Notes: generated by a model from the letters alone, not told the origin. DNA of 64,000 nucleotides from Paracoccaceae bacterium (GCA_024742695.1 JANSXY010000019.1:1-64000); one strand, 5' to 3'. Shown: positions 33,608 to 43,979, counted from the first letter of the stretch. Numbers and translations are program-made.

Positions 33608-33672
33608 CCCGGGCAACGAAAATTTATCGAACTGCCCCTAGGCTCCGCAGCACCCAGCAGCCGGAGATGCCC

Positions 33673-36060
33673 ATGTCACGCTTTTCCATCGTAGCGCAGA
33701 TGCGGATCGGTTTCGCCGTATTCCTCGGAATCGCCCTGGTCAGCGGCACGATCAGCATCACCAGCACGCTCTACCTCGCCCGTACCGGGATGGAGGTCGG
33801 CCGAGATCTTGCGCCGCTGTCCGATGCAGCGATGGAGGTCAAGCAGACGGCGACCGAAGCGCACCTGCTGATCGAGGAAATCATGGGCGGCGACGCGGCA
33901 GAGGATCCGGCCGCGGTCTGGGCGCTGTTCGACGACACGGAATTCTACCTCAAGGCGATTCTCGAGGGCGGGCAGAACGACGAGGGCACCTTTGTCGCCA
34001 CGACCTCGCCGGTGGTCCGGGCCGCGATCGAGGACGCCAGCCTGAAGCTCGCCGATCTTCGCACCCAGACGGCAGAGCGGTTCGCAAGCCTGACCCGCGA
34101 CCAGGGCACCGGTTCGGCCGCCGACGAGGAATTCGACACCCTGTTCGAGGGCATTACCGAAACGCTGCGCGGCCTTGCCGATCAGCCGAACATGCTTGGC
34201 TCGTCGCCGGCGCAGCGCCATGTCGGCGAGGCGCTGTTCATGCTCACCGTCGGGCATCTGCTGGTCGAGGAGGTGCTTGCCGGAGATGCCGGCGAGGATT
34301 TCCAGGAGGCGCTGGCGGCGATCGAAACGGCCCGCACCGCCACCATCCGCGCCGGCCGGCTTTCGGCCATGGCGGAGTTCGAGCCGGTGGCCGAACAGAT
34401 CGCCCGATTCGGCGAGATCGCGGCCCAAAGGTACGACACCACCCTCGCGCTGGCCGCGGAACTGGCCGAGGGCGATGTCCGCTTCGACGCCGCCTACGAA
34501 GGATTCATGGCATCTGCCGATGCCGCCGAGACCGAGGTTCACGCGGCGATGGCCGCGGGCATTGCCGGGCTGGACCGGGCGCAGCGCCTGACCGTGGGCG
34601 CCGTCGCCCTTGTCGCCATCGCGCTTCTGTCGATTGCCGGGGCGGCCTATGTGCTGGTCCGCCGGCGCTACGTGAACCGGCTGCTCGATGTCACCGCCGC
34701 GATGTCGGCGCTGGCCGGCGGCGACCTGTCGGCCCGTGTGCCGGACTGGGCCAGCCGGGACGAACTGGGCGACCTGCGCGACACGCTGGGCAGCTTCAAG
34801 GCCGCGCTGGAAGAGCGCGAGGCGCTGGAGGCCGAGGCCCGTGCCGCCGCGGACCGAGACGCGGAGAACCGGCGCGCGGCCGAGGCCCGCGAGCGCACCG
34901 AGATGGAGGAGAAGGCCCGCCGCGCCGAGGCCGAGCGCGCCGAGGCCGATGCGAAACGCGCCGCCGAGCAGCGGATCGCGGCCGAGATCGCACAGGTCGT
35001 TTCGGCCTGCGCGGCAGGCGATTTCTCGCGCCGGCTCGCCACCCAGGACAAGGACGGCGTCTTCGCGGAGCTGTGCGACGGGATGAACCGGATCGGCGAG
35101 GCCGCGAACGAGGGGCTGGGCGCGGTGCGCACCGCGCTCGACCATCTGCGCGACGGCGACCTGACCTACCGGATGCCCGATCATTTCCGCGGCGTCTTCG
35201 CCGAGATCGGCCAGGCGATGAACGCCACGGTCGACAGCCTGACCCGCACACTCACCGACATCTCGGTGTCGTCGGCCTCGGTCGATACCTCCTCGCGCGA
35301 GATCGCCGCCGCTTCGGCCGATATCGCGCGCCGGTCGGAAAAGAACGCCGCGATGCTGGAACAGACCGCCTCGGCGCTGGAAGAGATGTCGGCCACCGTG
35401 CAATCGGCCGCCGATTCCGCCCGCACCGCGCAGGCCGCGGCCGAGGAAATCACGGGCCGCGCCAACAGCGGCTACGACGTGGTCAACCGCGCGGTCACGG
35501 CGATGGACGAGATCCAGGCCTCGTCCGAGGCGATCGGCAAGATCCTGCAGGTGATCGACGACATCGCCTTCCAGACCAACCTTCTGGCGCTGAACGCCGG
35601 GGTCGAGGCGGCGCGCGCCGGCGAGGCCGGGCGCGGCTTCGCCGTGGTGGCCTCGGAGGTGCGCGACCTTGCCGGCCGCTCGTCGAACGCCGCGCGCGAG
35701 ATCGCGGACCTGATCGAGACCTCGGGCGGCAACGTGCGCCGCGGCGTCGATCTGGTGAACGAGTCGGGCAAGGCGCTGCAGGGCATCGTCGCGGGTGTCG
35801 AGGACGTGACCGACAAGATCCGCCAGATCGTTTCCGCCGCCGCCGAGACGGCGACCGGGATCGGCGAGATTTCCCACGCGACCAACGAACTGGACCGGAC
35901 GACGCAGCAGAACGCCGCCGTGTTCGAGGAAACCAACGCCTCGGTGAACACGCTGCAATCCGAGGCCTCGGCCCTGGCCGAGTCGGTGCGCGCCTTCCGG
36001 CTCGACCCCGCCGAGGGCAGCCAGGCCGCCGTGAGCTTCGAGAGCCGCCGCGCAGGGTAA
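33673..36060 (+). CDS. Methyl-accepting chemotaxis protein
   Basis: This 795-residue chemoreceptor starts at ATG 33673, seven bases after GGAG; the ATG at 33667 abuts the RBS and is less likely. The order is: helix TM1 (~8-33), a periplasmic helical sensor (~34-300), TM2 (~303-327), HAMP (~328-382), a long charged coiled coil (~383-435), a second HAMP-like unit with G-D-L-T-Y-R-M, then the MA signalling domain with its highly conserved hairpin tip [12 protein letters not shown] near residue 630. The sensor has no recognised PAS or Cache motif, so the ligand is unknown. It is not beside che genes here. The FNR-like box upstream suggests low-oxygen expression. Confidence 0.92.
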   Translation: MSRFSIVAQMRIGFAVFLGIALVSGTISITSTLYLARTGMEVGRDLAPLSDAAMEVKQTATEAHLLIEEIMGGDAAEDPAAVWALFDDTEFYLKAILEGGQNDEGTFVATTSPVVRAAIEDASLKLADLRTQTAERFASLTRDQGTGSAADEEFDTLFEGITETLRGLADQPNMLGSSPAQRHVGEALFMLTVGHLLVEEVLAGDAGEDFQEALAAIETARTATIRAGRLSAMAEFEPVAEQIARFGEIAAQRYDTTLALAAELAEGDVRFDAAYEGFMASADAAETEVHAAMAAGIAGLDRAQRLTVGAVALVAIALLSIAGAAYVLVRRRYVNRLLDVTAAMSALAGGDLSARVPDWASRDELGDLRDTLGSFKAALEEREALEAEARAAADRDAENRRAAEARERTEMEEKARRAEAERAEADAKRAAEQRIAAEIAQVVSACAAGDFSRRLATQDKDGVFAELCDGMNRIGEAANEGLGAVRTALDHLRDGDLTYRMPDHFRGVFAEIGQAMNATVDSLTRTLTDISVSSASVDTSSREIAAASADIARRSEKNAAMLEQTASALEEMSATVQSAADSARTAQAAAEEITGRANSGYDVVNRAVTAMDEIQASSEAIGKILQVIDDIAFQTNLLALNAGVEAARAGEAGRGFAVVASEVRDLAGRSSNAAREIADLIETSGGNVRRGVDLVNESGKALQGIVAGVEDVTDKIRQIVSAAAETATGIGEISHATNELDRTTQQNAAVFEETNASVNTLQSEASALAESVRAFRLDPAEGSQAAVSFESRRAG

Positions 36061-36070
36061 CCGGCCGATC

Positions 36071-36101
36071 GCCGGTTTCCGCCGCCGCGGCGGCAACCGG
36101 C
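36071..36101 (+). terminator. Hairpin after the chemoreceptor gene
   Basis: A 31-base near-perfect palindrome begins GCCGGTTtCCGCCGC and ends with its complement, 11 bp after the MCP stop codon. It has no U-run. Confidence 0.55.
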
Positions 36102-36336
36102 GGCGCACCGCACATCGGCCCGGCTTTCCGGCTTGGCGGAAACGGAGGGGATCCGCACGCAGTCGACCGGTTCGGAAACGTCGCGGCCCTGCCCGCGGCA
36201 AAGGCAGGTGTGCCGCGTCACGGGGTCCGTCCCTTCGTGGCGGCGGGGCATGCCCGCCCGGCACCGCCCCCGTGGCCTTCGCGCGCGGGCGCGACGGCGC
36301 GCTTGATTTGCCCGGTGCGCGGGCCAGTTCCCGCGC

Positions 36337-37032
36337 ATGTTCATCGTCACCCGCGACACCGTGCTCAATGCCTCGGCGCTGCAGATGCGCAGCCTGCCGC
36401 GGCGCTTCCTGGGCCGGGTGACGCTGTGGCCCCGGCGTGGTGGGCCGGGGCTGTGGCTGCGGGTGGTTCTGGAGGTCGAGATCTGGCGCTACCTCGCCGC
36501 GCTGGCGCCCTTCGCCGTCGCCGCGCTGGTCTGGCCCGACTACGCGATCGGCATCGCGCAGGCGCCGCTGCCGATGCTGATCGTGCTCTACCTGGTCGAG
36601 ATCCGGCTCCTGCGGGTGCCGAAGGACAAGCGGGCGGCGCTGATGGACAAGGCGGAGATCGAGCGCGGGCTCGACCTTCTGCGCGCGCGGGCGGTGGGCA
36701 TCCTGACGCGGATCGCGGCGGCGCGCGGCATCGCCGAGGGCACGCTGCACCTTGTGATCGAACAATCCGACATGTGGCGCGTGCCGCCGCTGACCTACGT
36801 TTCCGTGCAGGCCGAAACAGGGCCGGAAATCCTGCGCCTGACGCCAGAGGAACGCGGGCTGATCGCCGACACGCTGTTCCAGCCGCCGCTGACCGAGGCG
36901 GGGCTTCTGCGCCTCAACGTGGCCGACGGCATCCACCTGCGCGACATCGCCTTCGAGGCGGGCCGGGTTTCGGCCCATGCCCGGCTGGCCGCGCTAATGG
37001 GCAAGGCTGAGGACGTGGCCGAACGGCGCTGA
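36337..37032 (+). CDS. Hypothetical membrane protein
   Basis: This 231-residue protein of unknown function has two hydrophobic segments at about residues 50-72 and 78-96 (W-R-Y-L-A-A-L-A-P-F and L-P-M-L-I-V-L-Y-L-V-E) and a charged helical C-terminal half with a short E/R-rich end. No named domain is recognised. Its last 39 bases overlap the end of the convergent VWA gene. The 276-bp region upstream contains the MCP terminator and nothing else I can support. ATG 36337 is the only reasonable start. Confidence 0.65.
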   Translation: MFIVTRDTVLNASALQMRSLPRRFLGRVTLWPRRGGPGLWLRVVLEVEIWRYLAALAPFAVAALVWPDYAIGIAQAPLPMLIVLYLVEIRLLRVPKDKRAALMDKAEIERGLDLLRARAVGILTRIAAARGIAEGTLHLVIEQSDMWRVPPLTYVSVQAETGPEILRLTPEERGLIADTLFQPPLTEAGLLRLNVADGIHLRDIAFEAGRVSAHARLAALMGKAEDVAERR

Positions 37033-38238
37033 CGGCGGGCGCGGCGCATCGGGTACCGCCCAGATCACCGGGAACCGCGGCGCATCTCCCGCCGGGCCTT
37101 CGAGATCGGTGAGCACCACGAGGGCGGAGGGGCCAAGGCGCGCGGCCTCGGCCAGCAGCGGGCGGAAATCGGTACCGCCGCCCTCGGGCAGGTCGAGCGC
37201 CGCCAGTTGCCGCGACCAGCCCCCCGGATCGAGCCTGAGACGCACCCGCACCTCGGTATCGAAGGCCAGAAGATGCAGTTCCGCCCGGCCGCGCCGCGCC
37301 AGCCCCGCGAGTTCGGCGAGGAACCGGGCGTGGCGCGGCGTGTCGATGCTGGTCGAACAGTCCAGCCCCAGAACGATGCGCGGCGCGTCGGTCTGGCGCA
37401 GCGTACCGGGCTGGAACACCGGCACCGGCCCGCCGTGGCGGCGGGCCTCGGCCTCCTGCGCCAGCCATGCCCGGCCCGGCCGGCGCATGGTCTGGCGCGG
37501 CACCGGCAGCGTCGCGCGCTGCACCAGGCGGCGCAGCACCGCCTCCCAGGGGACGCGCGGCTGCGGCAGGTCGGCCAGCCGCGCGCCCAGCCGGCCGATG
37601 CCGAACCCCGCCGCCGCCCCGGCGGCCATCGCCCGCGCCAGGTGCGCGCGCCAGTCGGCGGCGCTGTCCGTCCCGTCGCCGGCCTTCGCGGCCTCGTCGC
37701 CCGGCGCCGGCCGAAGGTCCGGCCCGTGACCCTGCGCGGCGGCATGGGCGCGGGCCTTGTCGCCGGCGCCCGCCGCGCCCGTCCCGTCGGCCAGCCGGTG
37801 GTAAAGCCGCTCCACGTCCCACTCGGCCAGCGCCTGCCCGTGCAGCGGCGACGGATCGAAGGCGGCGGCCAGAAGACCGGTGAGCGTGAGCGCGGGGCGC
37901 GGCAGCGCATGGCCGGCCTCGACCAGAACCTCGTTGACGATCGCGTCGGCCGCGATGTTCCAAAGATCGGCGGCGAACCCCTCGCCCAGCCGCGCCTGCA
38001 TCGCGGCCATCCGCGCCGAGTGCTGCAAGGCGACGTGCAGCACGTGATGGCCCGCAAGCCCGACCTGTTCGTGCAAGGGCAGCGTCACGAAGCCGGGGCC
38101 ATAGCGGATGACCGCGCCCGCCGTCTCGGTCGGCCCGTCATGGTCGCGGTGGCTGCACCACAACGACAGCACCGCCAGCGCCGGGTCGGCCTCGCGCAGC
38201 GCGCGCAGCGCCGCGCCGGCGCGGGCCGAATGGATCAT
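36994..38238 (-). CDS. VWA-like domain protein (DUF2201-type putative metallopeptidase)
   Basis: This 414-residue protein starts at ATG 38238, overlapping the MoxR-type gene by four bases. The N-terminal half has an H-H-x-x-H cluster (G-H-H-V-L-H-V-A near residue 63) followed by A-D-A-I-V-N-E, a metallopeptidase-like arrangement. The C-terminal half is a von Willebrand A-like domain with the MIDAS D-C-S-T-S at ~290 and later L-T-D-L-E-G. It is coupled to an AAA+ MoxR-type ATPase in front, the standard MoxR-VWA chaperone pair that matures metal cofactors or protein complexes. The client is unknown. The 3' end overlaps the convergent gene by 39 bp. Confidence 0.85.
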   Translation of the reverse strand: MIHSARAGAALRALREADPALAVLSLWCSHRDHDGPTETAGAVIRYGPGFVTLPLHEQVGLAGHHVLHVALQHSARMAAMQARLGEGFAADLWNIAADAIVNEVLVEAGHALPRPALTLTGLLAAAFDPSPLHGQALAEWDVERLYHRLADGTGAAGAGDKARAHAAAQGHGPDLRPAPGDEAAKAGDGTDSAADWRAHLARAMAAGAAAGFGIGRLGARLADLPQPRVPWEAVLRRLVQRATLPVPRQTMRRPGRAWLAQEAEARRHGGPVPVFQPGTLRQTDAPRIVLGLDCSTSIDTPRHARFLAELAGLARRGRAELHLLAFDTEVRVRLRLDPGGWSRQLAALDLPEGGGTDFRPLLAEAARLGPSALVVLTDLEGPAGDAPRFPVIWAVPDAPRPPSAPFGHVLSLAH

Positions 38239-39347
38239 TCCAGCCCCGCCGCGCGGCGTTCGGCGGCATAGTCGGCATAGGCGGGCGAGGCCAGGAACGC
38301 CTCTTGCCAGCCACGGTCCAGCGCCTTGCGGATCAACAGTTCAAAGCCGTGGGTGACAAGCTCGGCCAGCGGCAGGCCGGTGAACGGCGCGCCCCGGTCA
38401 CGGCCGAGATGGCGCAGCGCGGCCATGATCTCGATCACCGCGGGCAGGTTCGCCGCATCGGCGCGGGCGACCAGCGCGTAGGCCAGCGCGGTCAGCCCGT
38501 GCATCGAGGCGGGGTAAAGCGCGACCCGGTCGCCGGGCCGCGCCGCCAGCATCTCGTCGACCTGCACGGTCGCGGCCACGTCCTCGGCCACCAGCAGGAA
38601 CTCGGCCGCCGCCGCCGCGCCCACCGTGCCGGCGATCAGCGTCTCGCGCGTCCGGCGGTCGGGGAAGGCGGCCATGATCTGCGCCACCCGCGCCCAGCTG
38701 CGCGGCGTGCAGGCGATCACCTCGCCCCGGCGCAGCGCGTCCCCGGTCGTCTCCAGCAGGTCGGGCCGGGTGCGGATGAAGGCGAGAACGGCGGGATGCA
38801 GGCCGCGCGGCGCGGCATAGGCATCCAGCCAGTCGCCAGCCTCGGCCACCACGTGCAGATGCACCAGCCGGTCCGACAGCGCGGTGCCCATCTCGTAGGC
38901 CACCGCGCCGTCCTCCGGCCCGTTGCCGGCGGCGACGACGAAGGTGCTGTCGGGCAGCCGGTGGCGGCCCACCCGGCGTTCCTGCAACAACCCGTAGACG
39001 GTGGGCTGCAGCGCCGGCGCCGCCGATGTCAGCTCGTCCAGGAACAGGATCGCCGGGCGGGCGGGATCGTCGGGCAGATCCTCGGGCCGGTACCAGACGG
39101 TGCGCTTTTCGGCGTGATCGAAATAGGGCAGGCCGCGCAGATCCTGCGGTTCGATCGTCGTCAGCCGCAGATCGACCAGCTCGGCCCCGGTTTCCGCGGC
39201 CAGCGCCTGCACGATCTCCGTCTTGCCCACGCCGGGCCGGCCGTGAAGCATGAAGCTGGCCGTCATCGCGCCGGCCGCCTGCGCCTGCCAAGCGGACAGC
39301 AGCACACGATAGGCCTGCCCGGCCGGAACCTGTTGCGTGTTGACCAT
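38235..39347 (-). CDS. MoxR-type AAA+ ATPase
   Basis: This 370-residue AAA+ ATPase starts at ATG 39347 behind AGGGAGG. Walker A reads G-R-P-G-V-G-K-T-E; Walker B is A-I-L-F-L-D-E-L-T-S-A; the sensor-1 and arginine finger region V-V-A-A-G-N-G-P and A-L-S-D-R-L-V-H follow. This is the MoxR-type subgroup that remodels protein complexes with VWA partners. It is upstream of and coupled to 36994-38238. Diverging on the other side is the molybdoenzyme gene, whose maturation could be assisted, but no direct link is seen. Confidence 0.88.
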   Translation of the reverse strand: MVNTQQVPAGQAYRVLLSAWQAQAAGAMTASFMLHGRPGVGKTEIVQALAAETGAELVDLRLTTIEPQDLRGLPYFDHAEKRTVWYRPEDLPDDPARPAILFLDELTSAAPALQPTVYGLLQERRVGRHRLPDSTFVVAAGNGPEDGAVAYEMGTALSDRLVHLHVVAEAGDWLDAYAAPRGLHPAVLAFIRTRPDLLETTGDALRRGEVIACTPRSWARVAQIMAAFPDRRTRETLIAGTVGAAAAAEFLLVAEDVAATVQVDEMLAARPGDRVALYPASMHGLTALAYALVARADAANLPAVIEIMAALRHLGRDRGAPFTGLPLAELVTHGFELLIRKALDRGWQEAFLASPAYADYAAERRAAGLE

Positions 39348-39495
39348 GCGCGCCTCCCTTGTCCGAAGGCTAGGTTTCCGCGCCGCTTGTGCAAGGGTGC
39401 TGCCGATCGCCGGGCGGCTGCGCGGCAATTCCCAAGCCGGGCCGCGATGCGCTAGGCTTCCGGCGCGGCAGGCACGCGCGATGGGGGACGACGGG

Positions 39496-41754
39496 ATGGC
39501 GGATGCGGGCGAAACGGTGACGCGGGTGACATCGAGCCATTGGGGCGCCTTCGAGGTCGACGTCGCGGGCGACAGGATCGTGGCGACCCGGCCCTTCGCG
39601 GCCGACCCGGCGCCGCCGCGAATCCCCGACATCCTGCCCGCCGCCGTCCATCACCGCAGCCGCGTGGCCCGCCCGGCGATCCGGCGCGGCTGGCTGGAGA
39701 CGCGGCGCCGCGACGGGCGCGGCAGCGACGATTTCGTGGACCTGCCGTGGGACGAAGCGCTGGACATCGCCGCCGAGGAAATCGACCGGGTGCGCCGGGA
39801 ACATGGTAACGCGGCGATCTTCGGCGGCTCCTACGGCTGGGGCTCGGCCGGGCGGTTCCATCACGCGCAAAGCCAGGTGCACCGGTTCCTCAACAGCATC
39901 GGCGGCTATGTCGCCTCGTTCGGCAGCTATTCCACCGGCTGCGCGCAGGCGATCATGCCGCATGTCTTCGGCGTGGATTTCCTGACCCTGCTCTACGAAC
40001 ACCAGGACGGCTGGCAGACGATCCACGACCATACCGAGACGCTGGTGATGTTCGGGGGCATCAATCCCAAGAACGCGCAGGTCAGCATGGGCGGGATCAC
40101 CGAACATGAAACCGCCGGCTGGTTCGACCGGTTCGCCGCGAAGGGCATGCGCCGGATCAACATCGGCCCGCAGCGCGGCGACGCGCCGGAGGGCTGCGAG
40201 TGGCTGCCGCTGCGCCCCGGATCGGACACCGCGCTGATGCTGGCGCTGGCGCATGTGCTGGAAACCGAGGGGCTGGCCGACCGCGAGTTCCTCGATCGCT
40301 GCACCAGCGGCTACGACCGGTTCCGCCCCTACCTGACGGGCGCGACCGACGGTGTGCCGAAAGACCCCGACTGGGCCGCGCCGATCTGCGGCGTTGCGGC
40401 GGCGACGATCCGCGACCTTGCCCGGCGGATGGCCGCGACGCGCACGCTGATCACCGTCGCCTGGTCGCTGCAACGGGCCGAACATGGCGAACAGCCCTAC
40501 TGGATGTCGGCGGTCCTGGCCGCGATGCTGGGGCAGATCGGCCTGCCCGGCGGCGGCGTCGGCTATGGCTATGGCGCGATCGGCGGGGTCGGCAAGTCGC
40601 TGATCGGGCTGCGGGGCATGACGCTGCCGCAGTTGCGCAACCCGGTGGACGAAACGATCCCGGTCGCCCGGATCGCCGACATGCTGCGCCATCCCGGCCA
40701 GCCCTACGACTTCAACGGCCGCCGCAAGGTCTATCCCGACATCCGGCTGGTCTACTGGGCCGGCGGCAACCCCTATCATCACCACCAGGACCTGAACGCG
40801 CTGCACGAGGCCTGGCAGCGCCCGGACACGATCATCGTCAACGAACCGTGGTGGACGGCGACGGCGAAGCGCGCCGACATCGTGTTTCCCGCCACCACGC
40901 CCTACGAGCGCGAGGATGTCGGCCGCACAAACCTTGACGACTATCTCTTTCACATGCCGCGCCTGATCCCGCCGGTGGGCCAGGCGCGGGACGACTACGC
41001 GATTTTCGCCGGCCTCGCCGGGCGGTTGGACGCGGGTGAGATCTTCACCGAAGGCCGCAGCGCGGAGGACTGGATCGCGCATCTCTACGCCGAGTACCGC
41101 GAACTGGCCGCCGGGGCCGGGATCGACGTGCCCGATCTGGAGGGGCTGAGGGCGGCGAACTGGCTGCGCCTGCCGATCCGGGCCGAGGGGCCGAACCGCA
41201 CGTTCTTCGCCCCGTTTCGCGACGATCCGGCCGCCTGCCCGCTGCCAACCCCGTCGGGCCAGATCGAGATCTTCTCGGAGGTGATCGACGGCTTCGGCTA
41301 TGACGATTGCCCCGGCCACCCGGTCTGGCTGCCACCCTCCGAATGGCTGGGCGCGGCGACGGCGGCGGCGCCCCTTCACCTCGTCTCGCCGCAGCCGGGC
41401 GACAAGCTGCACAGCCAGTTGGAATGCGCGCTGGCCGACATGCCGGGCGCGCGGCCCGAGACGCTGGTGATCAACCCCGCCGATGCAGGGGCGCGCGGCA
41501 TCGGCAGCGGCGACCTCCTGCGCGTCTTCAATGCCCGCGGCGCCTGCCGGGCCCGCGCGCTGGTCTCGGACGCAATCTTGCCCGGCGTGGTCGCGCTGCC
41601 CACCGGGGCGTGGTTCGGCGATCCGGGCGGCAACCTCGACCCCGACGGCAACCCCAACGTCCTGACCCGCGACCGCGGCACCTCGCGGCTGGGCCAGGGA
41701 TGCAGTGCCCATACCGCGCTGGTCGAGGTCGCGCGGCTGGATGGCGCGGGCTGA
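39496..41754 (+). CDS. BisC/DMSO-reductase-like molybdopterin oxidoreductase
   Basis: This is a cytoplasmic molybdopterin enzyme of 752 residues, without a Tat signal or N-terminal Fe-S cluster Cys motif. F-G-S-Y-S-T-G-C-A-Q (about residues 134-143) contains the Ser that ligates molybdenum in the DMSO/TMAO/biotin-sulfoxide reductase family. G-G-I-N-P-K-N and G-S-D-T-A-L are conserved pterin-binding parts. BisC-like enzymes reduce biotin, methionine or other S/N-oxides. ATG 39496 (M-A-D-A-G) is chosen because of the purine-rich GGGGGA upstream; the ATG at 39481 is an alternative. It is divergent from the MoxR gene. Confidence 0.88.
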   Translation: MADAGETVTRVTSSHWGAFEVDVAGDRIVATRPFAADPAPPRIPDILPAAVHHRSRVARPAIRRGWLETRRRDGRGSDDFVDLPWDEALDIAAEEIDRVRREHGNAAIFGGSYGWGSAGRFHHAQSQVHRFLNSIGGYVASFGSYSTGCAQAIMPHVFGVDFLTLLYEHQDGWQTIHDHTETLVMFGGINPKNAQVSMGGITEHETAGWFDRFAAKGMRRINIGPQRGDAPEGCEWLPLRPGSDTALMLALAHVLETEGLADREFLDRCTSGYDRFRPYLTGATDGVPKDPDWAAPICGVAAATIRDLARRMAATRTLITVAWSLQRAEHGEQPYWMSAVLAAMLGQIGLPGGGVGYGYGAIGGVGKSLIGLRGMTLPQLRNPVDETIPVARIADMLRHPGQPYDFNGRRKVYPDIRLVYWAGGNPYHHHQDLNALHEAWQRPDTIIVNEPWWTATAKRADIVFPATTPYEREDVGRTNLDDYLFHMPRLIPPVGQARDDYAIFAGLAGRLDAGEIFTEGRSAEDWIAHLYAEYRELAAGAGIDVPDLEGLRAANWLRLPIRAEGPNRTFFAPFRDDPAACPLPTPSGQIEIFSEVIDGFGYDDCPGHPVWLPPSEWLGAATAAAPLHLVSPQPGDKLHSQLECALADMPGARPETLVINPADAGARGIGSGDLLRVFNARGACRARALVSDAILPGVVALPTGAWFGDPGGNLDPDGNPNVLTRDRGTSRLGQGCSAHTALVEVARLDGAG

Positions 41755-41760
41755 CCGGGC

Positions 41761-42669
41761 CTATCGCGGCCCGTCGGCCGGCTTCGGCCTGCGGGTCTGC
41801 CGCCAGATCACGATCGCACCGGCCAGCACGATCAGCAGCGCGCCGGGGAACAGCCGGTCGACCGGGGCCTCGCCGAAGAACAGCCAGCCGAAGCCGAACG
41901 AGGTCAGGATCGCGAAATAGCCGAACGGCGCGAGCGAGGCGGGCGCGGTCATCCGGTAGGCCGTCATCATCAACAGCACGGCGGTGCCGCCGCACAGCGC
42001 CATCGACAGGATCAGCGCCGCCTCCGCCCAGCTTTCGACCGGGCTGAACCCCGACGTCGACACCGCCAGCGCCGTGGAGGCCAGCGCCGAGGCCGAGGCG
42101 CCCCAGAGATAGATCACCGCGTTGCTGGCGGCGTCGTCAAAAAGCCGCATCAGCACCATCGAGGTCGCGTAGCCAAGGGCCGCGGCGACGGGCAGCAGCG
42201 CGAAGGGGCTGAAACTGTCGGCGCCCGGCCGGATGATCAACACCGCCCCCAGAAGCCCCAGCGCCACTGCCGCCCAGCGCCACGGCCCCACCCGTTCCCG
42301 CAGCAGCACGATCGACAACAGCACCACGAAGACGCCGTTGACCTGTTCCAGCGCGGCGACCGTCGCGAGTTCGAGATATCCCAGCGACGTGTAAAGGCAC
42401 AGCTGCGCGACCGCGACGATACCGCCGCGCAGCAGCGCCAGGCGCCATTGCCGCAGACCCAGCCGGCCGATCCGGATCTCGCGCCGGTACACCAGCAGCG
42501 CGAGCGAGGGCAGGAGGCCGAAGATGTTGCGGTAGGCGGAGAGTTCGGGGGCGGAATGACTGGCCAGCAGAATCCGCACCTGCACCGCCATCAGGTCGAA
42601 GAAGATCAGCGACAGGATCAGCACGCCGACCGCCCGGACGAACCTGCTGTTTCCCTCTGAATCGAGCAT
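41761..42669 (-). CDS. DMT/EamA family transporter
   Basis: This 302-residue protein has ten predicted helices in two EamA halves, ending with a short Arg/Pro tail. ATG 42669 follows an AAGG-like RBS; an in-frame start at 42720 adds 17 residues. It has typical EamA segments S-A-Y-R-N-I-F and A-L-G-Y-A-T-S. The function is export of small metabolites. It converges on the molybdoenzyme gene with only six bases between. Confidence 0.85.
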   Translation of the reverse strand: MLDSEGNSRFVRAVGVLILSLIFFDLMAVQVRILLASHSAPELSAYRNIFGLLPSLALLVYRREIRIGRLGLRQWRLALLRGGIVAVAQLCLYTSLGYLELATVAALEQVNGVFVVLLSIVLLRERVGPWRWAAVALGLLGAVLIIRPGADSFSPFALLPVAAALGYATSMVLMRLFDDAASNAVIYLWGASASALASTALAVSTSGFSPVESWAEAALILSMALCGGTAVLLMMTAYRMTAPASLAPFGYFAILTSFGFGWLFFGEAPVDRLFPGALLIVLAGAIVIWRQTRRPKPADGPR

Positions 42670-42759
42670 CGCGGCCTTGTTCGTCCTGACCTTCGGCGCC
42701 GCGACCCCCGCGGTCGTCACCCGGCCCGTCGGCCACGAGGCCCCAGCCCGGCCCCGAGG

Positions 42760-43707
42760 TCAAGCCTTCGCGCGCATCGCCGCGACGATCCCGGCGAGAG
42801 CGACCAGCACGAACCCGAGCGCGAGGCCGATCGCCCCGTCAAGAACCGCCGTCACCAGCCATTCGACGATGCCCGCGACCCCGGGCAGCGCCTGGGCCGC
42901 GGCGACGGCGATCCGGTGGATGGTATCGTAGGGGGCATGGAGGCCAAGCTCGTGCAGGCCATGAACGATGATCGACCCGCCGACCCAGATCATCGCGGCG
43001 GTGCCGACGACGACGAGGGCACCCATCAGGTAGGGCATGCCGCGCACGATCCCCGTGCCAAGCCTGCGCGTGACCGCCCACCGCCCGTTCGCCGCCATGT
43101 AAAGGCCGGCGTCGTCGGCCTTCACGATCACCGCGACCGCGCCGTAGACGGCGACGGTGATGATGATCGCCGCCACGGCGAGCGCCGCCGCCACGACCGG
43201 GATCGACAGCGTTTCGGGCAGGGCCGAAAGCGTGATGGTCATGATCTCGGCCGACAGGATGAAGTCGGTCTTCACCGCGCCGCGCACCTTCTGCTCCTCC
43301 AGATGCGCGTCGGCCAGTTTTTCCTGCAACACCTCTTGCTGCGTGTGATCGCCGGGATCGAGCGCGTGTTTCAGCTTCTCGGCGCCCTCGAAGCACAGAT
43401 ACGCCCCGCCAAGCATCAGCAGCGGCGCGATGGCCCAGGGCGCGAAGGCCGACAGGAGCAGCGCCAGCGGCAAGAGAAACACCAGCTTGTTGACGATCGA
43501 ACCCTTCGCGATGCTCAGGACGATCGGAATCTCGCGGTCCGCCGTGAAGCCGTGCACGTATTTCGGCGTCACCGCCGCATCGTCGATCACCGCGCCGGCG
43601 GCCTTGGAACTGGCCTTCACGGCCTGACCGACGACATCGTCGACCGAGGCCGCCGCGACCTTCGCGATCGCAGCCACGTCATCGAGAAGCGCAAGAAGAC
43701 CGCTCAT
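42760..43707 (-). CDS. DUF808 family membrane protein
   Basis: This 315-residue membrane protein is of the DUF808 (YedI-like) family: M-S-G-L-L-A-L-L-D-D-V-A at the N-terminus, then V-D-D-V-V-G-Q-A and V-T-P-K-Y-V-H-G-F, and E-L/I-P-I-V patterns. It contains about six helices after residue 70 and has no known reaction. ATG 43707 is unambiguous. It is 100 bp after the tRNA-Arg gene on the same strand. Confidence 0.88.
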   Translation of the reverse strand: MSGLLALLDDVAAIAKVAAASVDDVVGQAVKASSKAAGAVIDDAAVTPKYVHGFTADREIPIVLSIAKGSIVNKLVFLLPLALLLSAFAPWAIAPLLMLGGAYLCFEGAEKLKHALDPGDHTQQEVLQEKLADAHLEEQKVRGAVKTDFILSAEIMTITLSALPETLSIPVVAAALAVAAIIITVAVYGAVAVIVKADDAGLYMAANGRWAVTRRLGTGIVRGMPYLMGALVVVGTAAMIWVGGSIIVHGLHELGLHAPYDTIHRIAVAAAQALPGVAGIVEWLVTAVLDGAIGLALGFVLVALAGIVAAMRAKA

Positions 43708-43807
43708 GCCCGTTCCAGTCCCGGCCCCGTCCGGTCGGCAGCATAGCGGCGCGGCCCCGAACGGCAACCGGACATGGCGCGGCGATCCCGGCGGTGCGGC
43801 GGACCTG

Positions 43808-43884
43808 TGGTGACCCCGGCAGGATTCGAACCTGCAACCTGCCCCTTAGGAGGGGGCTGCTCTATCCAGTTGAGCCACGGGGCC
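43808..43884 (-). tRNA. tRNA-Arg (anticodon CCU)
   Basis: This 77-base gene including an encoded CCA end reads AGG codons. The acceptor stem GGCCCCG pairs with the 3' strand with one G-U; the anticodon loop reads C-U-C-C-U-A-A, giving CCU; the T-arm has GGTTCGAATCC with a five-base stem. The leftward orientation follows from the CCA at 43810-43808. Confidence 0.95.
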
Positions 43885-43944
43885 GACGCGGGGGTTTTCG
43901 CCCCTCGCATCGCGCGTTGCAAGCCTCGCGTCGGCATCGGATGG

Positions 43945-43979
43945 AAAAAGGGGGGCGCTTTGGCCCACCGCCCCCCTTT
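43945..43979 (-). terminator. Intrinsic terminator pointing leftward, upstream of tRNA-Arg
   Basis: Perfect 11-base arms 43947-43957 and 43969-43979 with an 11-base loop are followed by a T-run on the minus strand (five T at 43949-43945), the classical layout for leftward termination. It lies 61 bp before the tRNA 5' end, where no upstream leftward gene is annotated. Confidence 0.7.

Noticed and set aside
43808-43884. Integrated element at tRNA-Arg
   Set aside because: No integrase, att-like direct repeat or phage gene is found on either side.
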